A stretch of DNA of 64,000 bases from Staphylococcus felis (GTDB lineage Bacteria; Bacillota; Bacilli; Staphylococcales; Staphylococcaceae), in contig NZ_CP027770.1 in NCBI RefSeq assembly GCF_003012915.1, forward strand, positions 682,001 to 746,000, read 5' to 3'. Of the stretch, positions 31,497 to 39,991 are shown in pieces. The stretch's first letter is position 1. The number at the start of each line of letters is the position of its first letter. The notes below the pieces were generated by a model. The model did no database searches. It was not told the DNA's origin and saw only the letters and a list, made by a program, of their open reading frames with translations. The translations under genes and the position numbers were made by a program.

Positions 31497-31620
31497 ATCA
31501 AAGGTGTTTCACAAGTAGGATTCTCGACAGAATATCATGACTCGGCAAAATTTGGGGAACAATTTTGCTCGTCATTCCATTCTGCTTGAATCCTGACCAC
31601 TTGTTCAACAACCTTGATAG
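31497..31620. repeat. Dispersed hairpin repeat, copy 1, overlapping the adhE 3' end
   Basis: One element of the window-wide hairpin family (others at 44859, 47240 and 50193). Nested stems: outer AGGATTC/GAATCCT, then AGAAT/ATTCT, ATGAC/GTCAT and GCAAAATT/AATTTTGC around loop TGGGGAAC. It is almost identical to the copy at 50230-50307. Its trailing CAACAACCTTGATAG runs into adhE: the stop codon and the last adhE codons lie within it. It sits between converging genes. Confidence 0.85.
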
Positions 31621-34208
31621 TCATATGCTGTTTGGATGATGTTTTTAAGTTCACTGATGAGGGGTTCTTTTGGGTTGGCTGTTGTACATTGGTCTTCATA
31701 TGCTAATTCTGCCATTCGGTCGATTGTGTTGTTAAGGACTGCTTCTGTGACACCTTGAGATTTCAAGTTCATCTCGATACCTACAGAGCGACCGAGTTCA
31801 TAGACTGCTGTTGCTAAAGCTTCGACAAGTTCTTCTGTTGTGTTGCCTTTTAATCCTAAGTAACGCGCGATGTCTGCATAATCTGTATGTGCTCTGAAAA
31901 ATTCGTATTTAGGAAACAATGCATGTTTTTGTGGATCTTTTGCATTATAGCGAATAACATGTGGTAACAATATGGCATTTGTACGTCCGTGTGGAATACC
32001 GTATTCGCCACCAATTTTATGTGCGATAGAATGTGAAATACCTAAGAACGCATTGGCAAAAGCCATACCAGCCATTGTTGAAGCGTTATGCATTTTTTCA
32101 CGAGATACAGCATCACCTTGTTCGACAGATTGGTTTAAATAATCAAATGTAAGCTTAATTGCTTGAAGGCTAAGGCCACGCGTATAATCTGAAGCCATCA
32201 CTGATACATAAGATTCAATAGCGTGAGTTAATACGTCCATACCTGTATCAGCTGTAACACTTTTAGGAACACTCATCACAAACTGTGGGTCAACAATTGC
32301 GATATCAGGTGTTAAGGCATAATCTGCTAGCGGGTATTTTACATGTGTTTCGCTATCTGTAATTACTGCGAAAGGTGTTACTTCTGAACCTGTTCCAGAT
32401 GTTGTTGGAATACAGATAAATGTCGCATTTTCGGGTTTGCCAATTTTGTAAGTCCGTTTACGAATATCTAAGAATTTTTGTTTAGCGCCAAAGAATGATG
32501 TTTCAGGGTGCTCAAAAAACATCCACATTGCTTTTGCGGCATCCATTGCAGAACCACCGCCTAACGCAATAATCGTATCTGGTTGGAAGTCAACAATCAT
32601 TTCCAATCCTTTATAAACAGTGTTTGTTGATGGGTTTGGTTCTACGTCACTAAATACTTTAATTTGTGGTTGCTTATGGCGTCGTCTTAATACACTTTCA
32701 ACGCGTTCAGCGTATCCAAATTCGACCATACCTGGGTCACAAATGAGCATGACTCGTTCTACTTTTTCCATTTCTGTTAAATAAAGTAATGCATTTTGTT
32801 CAAAATATACTTTGGGTGGAAGTTTGAACCATTGCATATTATTACGACGACGCGCAATGGTTTTGATATTGATAAGATCTGTAGCTGACACGTTATGTGA
32901 TACAGAGTTTTTACCGTAAGAACCGCACCCTAATGTTAACGATGGAATTAATTCATTGTACATATCACCAATACCTCCAGCAGCTGATGGTGTGTTTACA
33001 AGAATACGACACGCTTTCATTCTTAATCCAAATTGTTGTTGCAATTGTGTATCTTCTGTATGAATGACTGCAGTATGTCCAAGACCACCTAAATCAAGCA
33101 TACCTTCACATAATGTAAGCGCATCTTCTGTTGATTTGGCTTTAACCATCGCTAAGACGGGTGATAATTTTTCGCGAGAGAGCGGGTAATCTTTACCGAC
33201 ACCTTCTAATTCAGCAATTAGCAATTTTGTACCATTTGGGACTTTAATATTGGCCATTTCAGCGATTTCCATTGCAGATCGTCCAACGATATCTGGGCGC
33301 ACTGCGTATTTATCTTCATTCATAACGGCATTTTCAAGGCGTTCAAGTTCTTTAGCTGAGACGATATAACATTGATGCGCTTTGAATGCTTGTTTGACTT
33401 CGCTATATATTGCTTTGTCAACGATAACAGCTTGTTCCGAAGCACAAATCATACCATTATCAAATGTTTTAGATGCGATTACATCATTGACTGCGCGTTT
33501 GATATGTGCTGTTTTTTCGATATACGACGGTACGTTACCAGGGCCAACGCCAAGTGCAGGCTTACCTGTCGAATAAGCTGACTTCACCATTCCAGAACCA
33601 CCTGTTGCAAGAACCAATGCGATATCTTTATGATTCATCAATTGTTTAGTCGCTTCGACTGAAGGGTGTTCAATCCATTGAATCGCATGAGCAGGAGCAC
33701 CAGCACGAATCGCTGCTTGTAAAACCACTTCAGCAGCTGCTTTTGATGATTGTTGTGCACTTGGGTGAAAAGCGAAAATAATAGGGTTTCCTGTTTTGAT
33801 AGCAATCAGCGCCTTAAAAATAGTCGTTGATGTTGGGTTTGTTGTAGGTGTGACACCACAAATCACGCCAACAGGTTCAGCGACATAAGTTAATCCTTTT
33901 TGAGTATCTTCACCGATGACACCAACTGTTTTGTTGTCTTTAATCGCATTCCAAATATATTCAGATGCATATAGATTTTTGATCGCTTTGTCTTCATAAA
34001 CACCGCGACCTGTCTCTTCATAGGCATGTTTAGCGAGAGACATGTGATGATCTACCGCTGCCATACTCATTTCATGTACAATACGGTCTATTTCTTCTTG
34101 AGATTTTGTTGCGAGGGCTTTCAGGGCAATTTGTCCATTGGTAGCGAGTGTGTTAATCATTTCTAAAACGTTAACTTCTTGAGACTTTTTTTCTAAAACA
34201 GATGACAT
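31605..34208 (-). CDS. adhE: Bifunctional acetaldehyde-CoA/alcohol dehydrogenase
   Basis: An 867-residue fusion enzyme that reduces acetyl-CoA to acetaldehyde and then ethanol, regenerating two NAD+ in fermentation. The N-terminal ALDH-like half has the nucleophile Cys in NGMICASEQ; the C-terminal iron-dependent alcohol dehydrogenase half has GGGSAMDAAK and the metal-binding histidines in HSIAHKIGGEYGIPHG. The AdhE protein forms spirosomes in other bacteria. Start: ATG at 34208, 8 nt after GGAGG; the frame extends to a TTG at 34223 that overlaps the ribosome binding site. A Rex box lies over the promoter. The final residues (YQGC) are encoded by the dispersed repeat, an odd feature. Confidence 0.96.
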   Translation of the reverse strand: MSSVLEKKSQEVNVLEMINTLATNGQIALKALATKSQEEIDRIVHEMSMAAVDHHMSLAKHAYEETGRGVYEDKAIKNLYASEYIWNAIKDNKTVGVIGEDTQKGLTYVAEPVGVICGVTPTTNPTSTTIFKALIAIKTGNPIIFAFHPSAQQSSKAAAEVVLQAAIRAGAPAHAIQWIEHPSVEATKQLMNHKDIALVLATGGSGMVKSAYSTGKPALGVGPGNVPSYIEKTAHIKRAVNDVIASKTFDNGMICASEQAVIVDKAIYSEVKQAFKAHQCYIVSAKELERLENAVMNEDKYAVRPDIVGRSAMEIAEMANIKVPNGTKLLIAELEGVGKDYPLSREKLSPVLAMVKAKSTEDALTLCEGMLDLGGLGHTAVIHTEDTQLQQQFGLRMKACRILVNTPSAAGGIGDMYNELIPSLTLGCGSYGKNSVSHNVSATDLINIKTIARRRNNMQWFKLPPKVYFEQNALLYLTEMEKVERVMLICDPGMVEFGYAERVESVLRRRHKQPQIKVFSDVEPNPSTNTVYKGLEMIVDFQPDTIIALGGGSAMDAAKAMWMFFEHPETSFFGAKQKFLDIRKRTYKIGKPENATFICIPTTSGTGSEVTPFAVITDSETHVKYPLADYALTPDIAIVDPQFVMSVPKSVTADTGMDVLTHAIESYVSVMASDYTRGLSLQAIKLTFDYLNQSVEQGDAVSREKMHNASTMAGMAFANAFLGISHSIAHKIGGEYGIPHGRTNAILLPHVIRYNAKDPQKHALFPKYEFFRAHTDYADIARYLGLKGNTTEELVEALATAVYELGRSVGIEMNLKSQGVTEAVLNNTIDRMAELAYEDQCTTANPKEPLISELKNIIQTAYDYQGC

Positions 34209-34227
34209 AATGCATACCTCCAACCAT

Positions 34228-34245
34228 TTGTGATTTTTTTCACAA
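34228..34245. promoter_or_regulatory. Rex operator at the adhE promoter
   Basis: TTGTGA-N6-TCACAA palindrome, exactly as in the Rex consensus, between the adhE start and a minus-strand promoter (TTTACC, 17 bp, TATACT). Repression at low NADH/NAD+ is expected. Confidence 0.9.
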
Positions 34246-34491
34246 TCAGTATAGTATAATTTATGAGGAAGGTAAAGTAATTTTGGTAGCCTTTTGAATC
34301 AATTGCGTCTAAATCGTGAACAAAATCATCCGAGGCTTTGATGTCAAAGCATTTTGAAAAAGGAGCGTTTTAGAATTAAGATTCGGATAGGATACTGTTA
34401 GCGTTTATTGTATGATAGTAGAAGATAATGTTATGCATCCACTTTTCGGTGTATGAACGATTTTGAATTAAGAATGATGGGAGGTTGTTTT

Positions 34492-35220
34492 GTGACTCAA
34501 TCACAGCCCAAATTTTTAAATATTTATAATACATTATATAAAGAAATACAGCTAGGGAAATTTCCGGGAGGGGCCGCATTGCCGACTGAAAAAGTGTTGT
34601 GTGAACGCTTTGGTGTGAGTCGCATGACTTTGCGTCAAGCAATTAAGTTACTCGTAGAAGATGGTGTAGTCGAAAGTGTTCGGGGAAAAGGGCATTTCGT
34701 GATTTCAAAGTTACATGAACGTCACGCTTCAAGTGTAACGACTTTAGCGCATCCGTTATATCAAATGGCGCGCTTTCCTATGACTCTTCAATCCGTGAAT
34801 TATCGAGTTGATTTGGAGAGCGACTATACAAATTATTTATTTCCACACCATCCATCTGCTGTGATTGCAATGGAACGCTATTATGCGCGAGATGATAACT
34901 CAAACGCCGATGCTTTATGTTTTACATTTATTCCATTAAATGTCATCGATACTTTTGGTATTAAGACTCAAAATGAAACGGAAATGATTACATTTGTAGA
35001 AGAAACGGTCTATCAACATGCATATCAATCAGACTTGAAGTATGCTATCACACACAATCCACACTTTAAGCATGATAAGAATGTTTTTGATGGAGGTCAG
35101 CAATGTTGGCTTGTAATGGAGTCCCTCTATAGTAATCATGACAGCCCAATTATCATTAATAAATGGTACCTCCCACAAGATAATGCAGAAATTAAAGTAA
35201 CACGAATTCGTGACAATTAA
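34492..35220 (+). CDS. GntR-family (HutC/UTRA) transcriptional regulator
   Basis: A 242-residue regulator with N-terminal winged helix (TEKVLCERFGVSRMTLRQAI, then VESVRGKGHFV) and a C-terminal UTRA ligand-binding domain. GTG 34492 is chosen because GGGAGG ends 6 nt before it and because homologues start at the xxFLNIYNTLYKEI segment; the open frame extends to 34453. It lies upstream of deoD and likely regulates the deo operon. The tandem TTAGACAA repeats after the deoD -10 box are a candidate binding site. Divergent from adhE. Confidence 0.85.
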   Translation: MTQSQPKFLNIYNTLYKEIQLGKFPGGAALPTEKVLCERFGVSRMTLRQAIKLLVEDGVVESVRGKGHFVISKLHERHASSVTTLAHPLYQMARFPMTLQSVNYRVDLESDYTNYLFPHHPSAVIAMERYYARDDNSNADALCFTFIPLNVIDTFGIKTQNETEMITFVEETVYQHAYQSDLKYAITHNPHFKHDKNVFDGGQQCWLVMESLYSNHDSPIIINKWYLPQDNAEIKVTRIRDN

Positions 35221-35244
35221 AATAATTCCATCATTGAAGGAGAT

Positions 35245-35515
35245 GGGACATAAATATCTCAGTAATCGAGGCTGGGCCATAATCCCAAAATATAGCGTAG
35301 AGATGATTCATGATTGAATCATCTCTACGCTTTTCCTTTATCAATCATTCGTATTGTTTGGCTCGCATTTCCTAGGGGGATGGGTCGAGCCCCAGTCTCG
35401 ACGCTCATCCTATTCCCTCAGGCGTCTCGCCAACAATACGTCGTTTATGCATGTCATGATTCACTGTTATACTTTAAAAAATAAGGACTGAGATATTTAT
35501 GTCCCAGTCCCCTTT
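35245..35515. repeat. Long structured intergenic palindrome with nested hairpins
   Basis: A 270-bp element without a gene. Outer 19-bp perfect inverted repeat GGGACATAAATATCTCAGT (35245-35263) with its complement (35487-35505). Inside are a 17-bp perfect hairpin with TGAT loop (35294-35331) and a second long hairpin (CGTATTGTTTGGC at 35350 with GCCAACAATACG at 35429). The first inner hairpin recurs after ptsG at 63787. Its RNA would be very stable. Resembles the dispersed palindromes common in staphylococcal intergenic regions. Confidence 0.8.
35294..35336 (+). terminator. Strong hairpin terminator inside the structured element
   Basis: Perfect 17-bp stem starting AGCGTAGAGATGATTCA, loop TGAT, and TTTTCC tail. 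It probably ends the GntR transcript. The stem is symmetric, so it may act on both strands. Confidence 0.8.
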
Positions 35516-35617
35516 TAGCGTTATTTATTTTAAGCGTTATATCCTAGCCTCTTTTTTGACGGTAAAGATGTATCTTTTAGAAGAAAAAGTTCTTAAAGAT
35601 GTCATAAATCATGGATT

Positions 35618-35670
35618 GAAAGCGTTATCTTTTTGTTGTAATATATAAGTGGTTAGACAATTAGACAAAT
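35618..35670 (+). promoter_or_regulatory. deo operon promoter with cre-like site and direct repeat
   Basis: TTGAAA (35618-35623), 17-bp spacer, TAATAT (35641-35646). The cre-like TGAAAGCGTTATCT (35619-35632, one mismatch at the end) overlaps the -35 box. Two abutting TTAGACAA copies (35655-35670) follow the -10 box, a likely repressor site, possibly for the GntR protein. Confidence 0.6.
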
Positions 35671-35698
35671 AACTATACAACATAGGGAGGTTGTTAAG

Positions 35699-36406
35699 AT
35701 GAAAACAACACCACATATTAAACCAATGAATAACGTCGAGATTGCAGAAACGGTATTATTACCGGGTGATCCGTTGCGTGCCAAATTTATAGCGGAGACG
35801 TATTTGGAAGATGTACAACAATTTAACACAGTTCGTAATATGTTTGGTTATACTGGGACGTATCGCGGGCAGAAAGTATCAGTGATGGGTTCGGGTATGG
35901 GTATCCCTTCTATAGGTATCTATTCATATGAATTAATTCATACATTTGGGTGCAAGAAGCTGATTCGCGTTGGCTCTTGTGGCGCGATGCAAGACGATAT
36001 CCAACTGTATGATGTGATTATTGCTCAAGGTGCTTCAACAGACTCAAATTATGTTCAGCAATATCGCTTACCAGGTCATTTTGCGCCTATCGCTTCATAC
36101 CATTTATTAGAAAAAGCAGTAGACAAAGCGCGTGAAAAAGGCGTTTCATATCATGTAGGTAACATTTTATCGAGTGATATTTTCTATAATGCAGATAGCA
36201 CAGCAACAGAGCGCTGGATGCGTATGGGTATTTTAGGTGTAGAAATGGAATCAGCAGCATTATATATGAATGCGATATATGGTGGGGTTGAAGCATTAGG
36301 TGTCTTTACAGTGAGTGACCATTTAATACATGATCAATCAACAAGTCCAGAAGAGAGAGAACGTGCATTTACAGATATGATTGAAATTGCACTTTCACTT
36401 GTGTAG
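35699..36406 (+). CDS. deoD: Purine nucleoside phosphorylase DeoD
   Basis: A 235-residue hexameric-type phosphorylase that splits purine (deoxy)ribonucleosides with phosphate into base and (deoxy)ribose 1-phosphate. Motifs: MLPGDPLRAK-like (LLPGDPLRAKFIAE) at residues 18-32, GMGIPSIGIYSYEL, VGSCGAMQ, the specificity loop VEMESAALY, and the catalytic Asp in FTVSDHLI. RBS AGGGAGG at 35684-35690. First gene of the deoD-tet38-deoC-deoB operon, which is also the order in S. aureus. Confidence 0.96.
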   Translation: MKTTPHIKPMNNVEIAETVLLPGDPLRAKFIAETYLEDVQQFNTVRNMFGYTGTYRGQKVSVMGSGMGIPSIGIYSYELIHTFGCKKLIRVGSCGAMQDDIQLYDVIIAQGASTDSNYVQQYRLPGHFAPIASYHLLEKAVDKAREKGVSYHVGNILSSDIFYNADSTATERWMRMGILGVEMESAALYMNAIYGGVEALGVFTVSDHLIHDQSTSPEERERAFTDMIEIALSLV

Positions 36407-36418
36407 GAGTGAGGATGT

Positions 36419-37765
36419 ATGGCGTATGCAAAAGTAAAAAGAGCAGTGCCGATTTTACTATTTTTATTCGTGTTTAGTTTAGTTATTGACAATTCGTTTA
36501 AGCTGATTTCAGTTGCGATTGCAGATGATTTAAACATATCTGTGACGACAGTGAGTTGGCAAGCAACATTAGCAGGTCTTGTCATTGGGATTGGGGCAGT
36601 TGTCTATGCCTCTTTATCAGATGCAATTAGTATTCGAACGTTATTTATTTATGGTGTCTTTTTAATCATTATAGGTTCATTGATTGGCTATATTTTTCAA
36701 CAACAGTTTGCACTTGTTTTAGCAGGACGCATTATCCAAACTGCAGGACTTGCTGCAGCCGAAACGTTGTATGTGATTTATGTGGCAAAGTATCTATCTA
36801 AAGAGGATCAAAAAACGTATCTCGGATTGAGTACGAGTAGTTATTCCCTTTCACTCGTTATCGGTACGTTGTCTGGCGGATTTATTTCAACATATCTGCA
36901 TTGGACAAATATGTTTTTAATTGCATTGATTGTCGTATTTACTTTGCCGTTTCTCTTTAAGCTATTGCCTAAAGAAAATGGAACACACAAAGCACACCTC
37001 GACTTTATAGGTTTGGTGTTAGTTGCGACTATCGCGACAACAGTGATGTTGTTTATTACAAACTTTAATTGGCTTTATTTAATCGGTGCATTCGTTGCGA
37101 TAATGGTATTTGCACTTTATATCAAAAATGCGAAGAGACCGTTAGTTGATAAGACATTCTTTCAAAATAAGCGTTATGCGTCGTTTTTATTTATCGTATT
37201 TGTGATGTATGCGATTCAGTTAGGTTATATTTTTACATTTCCATTTATTATGGAACAGATTTATCATTTTAAATTAGACGTGACGTCTTTATTACTAGTG
37301 CCGGGTTATATCGTTGCAGTGATTGTAGGTGCGCTAAGTGGTAAAATTGGGAACGTTTTGAATTCAAAACAAGCGATTATCACAGCGATATGTCTTATTA
37401 TAATCAGTCTGTTTTTACCTGCATTAACAGTAGGTCAAAATGTGAGCATTTTTGTCATTTCTATGATTTTATTTGCAGGTAGCTTTGCTTTAATGTATGC
37501 ACCATTGTTAAACGAAACGATACGTACAATTGATATGCATATGACGGGTGTAGCAATTGGTTTTTATAATTTAATTATTAACGTAGCGGTGTCGGTAGGT
37601 ATTGCAATAGCAGCAGCACTTATTGATTATCAACCGCTTAATTTCCCGGGTAATACTGCCCTTGCAACACATTTCGGTGTCATTTTAAGTCTACTAGGAG
37701 TGATGAGTATAATCGGTTTAATTCTGTTCCTCATCCTGAATCGATGGACGCAATCAAATACTTAA
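36419..37765 (+). CDS. tet38: Tet38-type MFS efflux transporter
   Basis: A 448-residue major facilitator of the 14-helix DHA2/TetK-like group, close in length to S. aureus Tet38 (450), which exports tetracycline and some fatty acids and takes part in host-cell entry. The first helix region [31 protein letters not shown] and the motif-C-like segment on helix 5 are typical; the position inside the deo operon is also as in S. aureus. It starts 12 nt after deoD. In its genomic place it may export a nucleoside-related metabolite, but that is inference. Confidence 0.88.
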   Translation: MAYAKVKRAVPILLFLFVFSLVIDNSFKLISVAIADDLNISVTTVSWQATLAGLVIGIGAVVYASLSDAISIRTLFIYGVFLIIIGSLIGYIFQQQFALVLAGRIIQTAGLAAAETLYVIYVAKYLSKEDQKTYLGLSTSSYSLSLVIGTLSGGFISTYLHWTNMFLIALIVVFTLPFLFKLLPKENGTHKAHLDFIGLVLVATIATTVMLFITNFNWLYLIGAFVAIMVFALYIKNAKRPLVDKTFFQNKRYASFLFIVFVMYAIQLGYIFTFPFIMEQIYHFKLDVTSLLLVPGYIVAVIVGALSGKIGNVLNSKQAIITAICLIIISLFLPALTVGQNVSIFVISMILFAGSFALMYAPLLNETIRTIDMHMTGVAIGFYNLIINVAVSVGIAIAAALIDYQPLNFPGNTALATHFGVILSLLGVMSIIGLILFLILNRWTQSNT

Positions 37766-37779
37766 AGGAGTTATTTATG

Positions 37780-38442
37780 ATGAATTATGAAAAATATATA
37801 GATCATACACTTTTAAAACCAGAAACAACGCGTGATCAAATCGATCGTATTATTGAAGAAGCGAAAACATATCACTTTAAATCAGTGTGTGTCAACCCTA
37901 CTCATGTTGAATATGCTGCCCAACAATTAGAAGGGTCTGACGTTTTAGTGTGTACGGTTATTGGCTTCCCACTCGGAGCGTCAACAACTGAAACGAAAGC
38001 ATTCGAAACACGTGACGCAATCGCAAAAGGTGCAGATGAGATTGATATGGTGATCAACATCGGCGCATTAAAAGACGGGCGTGATGACGATGTGCAACGT
38101 GATATTGAAGCTGTAGTTGAAGCGGCTCAAGGTCACACAGTCAAAGTCATTATCGAAACAGTTTTATTAACAGATGAGGAGAAAGTGAAAGCGTCAGAAC
38201 TTTCAAAAGCAGCAGGGGCGCACTTTGTGAAAACATCTACAGGCTTCGCTGGTGGTGGCGCAACACCTGAAGATGTGAAGCTCATGAAAGATACTGTAGG
38301 GGATGCATTAGAAGTGAAAGCATCAGGTGGCGTTCGAAACTTAGATGACTTTAAAGCAATGCTCGATGCAGGTGCTACGCGTGTAGGCGCAAGTGCAGGT
38401 GTACAGATTATGCAAGGATTAGAAGCAGACACAGACTATTAA
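37780..38442 (+). CDS. deoC: Deoxyribose-phosphate aldolase DeoC
   Basis: A 220-residue class I aldolase that cleaves 2-deoxyribose 5-phosphate to glyceraldehyde 3-phosphate and acetaldehyde. The Schiff-base Lys is in FVKTSTGF; the proton-relay Lys is in EVKASGGVR and the Asp in [17 protein letters not shown] at 37764-37770 fits ATG 37780 ([12 protein letters not shown], as in S. aureus DeoC1) or the directly preceding ATG 37777. The acetaldehyde it makes could be used by AdhE next door, a loose functional link. Confidence 0.95.
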   Translation: MNYEKYIDHTLLKPETTRDQIDRIIEEAKTYHFKSVCVNPTHVEYAAQQLEGSDVLVCTVIGFPLGASTTETKAFETRDAIAKGADEIDMVINIGALKDGRDDDVQRDIEAVVEAAQGHTVKVIIETVLLTDEEKVKASELSKAAGAHFVKTSTGFAGGGATPEDVKLMKDTVGDALEVKASGGVRNLDDFKAMLDAGATRVGASAGVQIMQGLEADTDY

Positions 38443-38469
38443 TGACTCGGCGAAGAGGAGTGAAGGAGT

Positions 38470-39648
38470 ATGGCAAGACCATTTCAACGTATTCATATCA
38501 TCGTAATGGACTCAGTCGGCATCGGTGAAGCACCAGATGCCAAAGACTTTAACGACGAAGGTTCACATACGCTCAAACATACATTAGAAGGCTTCAATCA
38601 AACGTTACCCGCGTTAGAACGTTTAGGCTTAGGTAATATTGATGATCTACCAGTGGTCAAGCGTGTTGAAGACCCACAAGCGTACTATACAAAACTGAGC
38701 GAAGCGTCAGTAGGTAAAGATACGATGACAGGACATTGGGAAATAATGGGACTGAATATTCACAAGCCATTCAAAGTTTATCCGAATGGCTTCCCAGATG
38801 AACTTATCGAACAAATTGAATCGGTGACAGGACGCAAAGTAGTCGCTAACCGTCCAGCATCAGGCACACAAATTATCGATGAGTGGGGCGAGCATCAGAT
38901 GAAAACAGGCGATTTGATCGTCTATACATCGGCGGATCCAGTTTTACAAATTGCAGCACATGAAGATATTATTCCACTCGAAGAACTGTATGATATTTGT
39001 GAAAAAGTACGTGAGATGACAAAAGATCCGAAATATTTGATCGGTCGGATTATTGCACGACCATACGTCGGGGAGCCTGGCAATTTTACCCGCACAAGCA
39101 ACCGTCATGACTATGCGCTAAAGCCATTCGGCAAAACAGTGATGAACACATTAAAAGATGAAGGCTACGATGTGATTGCGATCGGTAAAATTAATGACAT
39201 CTTTGATGGAGAAGGCGTGACACAAGCGGTTCGTACGAAGAATAATATGGACGGCATGGATCAACTCATGAAAGTCGTTGAGCAAGACTTTACAGGGATG
39301 AGCTTTTTAAATCTCGTTGATTTCGATGCGTTGTATGGACATCGTCGTGACAAACCAGGGTATGCGCAAGCCATTAAAGACTTTGATGAGCGCTTACCGG
39401 ACTTGCTTGAAGCATTGCATGAAGATGACTTACTCATCATTACAGCTGATCACGGTAACGATCCAACAGCAGAAGGAACAGATCATACACGTGAGTACAT
39501 TCCAGTCTTAATGTACAGTCCAAAATTCAACGGAGGTCAAGCGCTGGAAGGTGATACGACCTTTAGTTCGATCGGTGCGACCATTGCGGACAACTTTGGC
39601 GTAACATTACCTGACTATGGCCGCAGTTATTTAAAAGCATTAAAATAA
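38470..39648 (+). CDS. deoB: Phosphopentomutase DeoB
   Basis: A 392-residue enzyme of the alkaline phosphatase superfamily that converts (deoxy)ribose 1-phosphate to the 5-phosphate, linking DeoD and DeoC. Metal-binding motifs are visible: [13 protein letters not shown] (first Asp), the phospho-acceptor Thr in [20 protein letters not shown] and [29 protein letters not shown]. Last gene of the operon; terminator at 39664. Confidence 0.96.
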   Translation: MARPFQRIHIIVMDSVGIGEAPDAKDFNDEGSHTLKHTLEGFNQTLPALERLGLGNIDDLPVVKRVEDPQAYYTKLSEASVGKDTMTGHWEIMGLNIHKPFKVYPNGFPDELIEQIESVTGRKVVANRPASGTQIIDEWGEHQMKTGDLIVYTSADPVLQIAAHEDIIPLEELYDICEKVREMTKDPKYLIGRIIARPYVGEPGNFTRTSNRHDYALKPFGKTVMNTLKDEGYDVIAIGKINDIFDGEGVTQAVRTKNNMDGMDQLMKVVEQDFTGMSFLNLVDFDALYGHRRDKPGYAQAIKDFDERLPDLLEALHEDDLLIITADHGNDPTAEGTDHTREYIPVLMYSPKFNGGQALEGDTTFSSIGATIADNFGVTLPDYGRSYLKALK

Positions 39649-39663
39649 CATAGCTTGACTATA

Positions 39664-39697
39664 AGAGATTAGGGTTCAGAGCTCTAATCTCTTTTTA
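39664..39697 (+). terminator. Terminator of the deo operon
   Basis: AGAGATTAG pairs with CTAATCTCT, loop of 11, followed by TTTTT. Confidence 0.85.
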
Positions 39698-39991
39698 TGT
39701 GATAAGCGCAAACACATGCACAATTTGAAGAAGTATCCTATAGTTACGAAGAATGCGGATGACGCAACATATTGAAAAGGATTGTTTTGGTGAATAAGGC
39801 GATTGATGCGATTAAAATGGGTTTATTACTGTGTTGGTGTATTTGGCTATGCGATAAATCTATTCTGTAATTTTGGAGCTAGTCGTTTATTTTTATTTGG
39901 AAATGCCAAAAAATGGAAGTGTACGCTTAATGCAAATTGTATATATTGTATAATATAGGCGTCTATATATGAATGAAGTGAGGTGAGTTTT
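39698..39991. other. Intergenic region between deo and man operons
   Basis: No supported gene. A TATAAT box at 39949-39954 is the likely -10 element of manR; its -35 is weak. A 26-codon GTG frame (39790-39870) with a hydrophobic stretch is noted but not called. Confidence 0.45.

Noticed and set aside
39790..39870. 26-codon GTG frame with a hydrophobic stretch (VNKAIDAIKMGLLL...) behind AAAGG
   Set aside because: Too short, no homologue recognised and no promoter evident; kept only as a remote possibility of a small membrane peptide.
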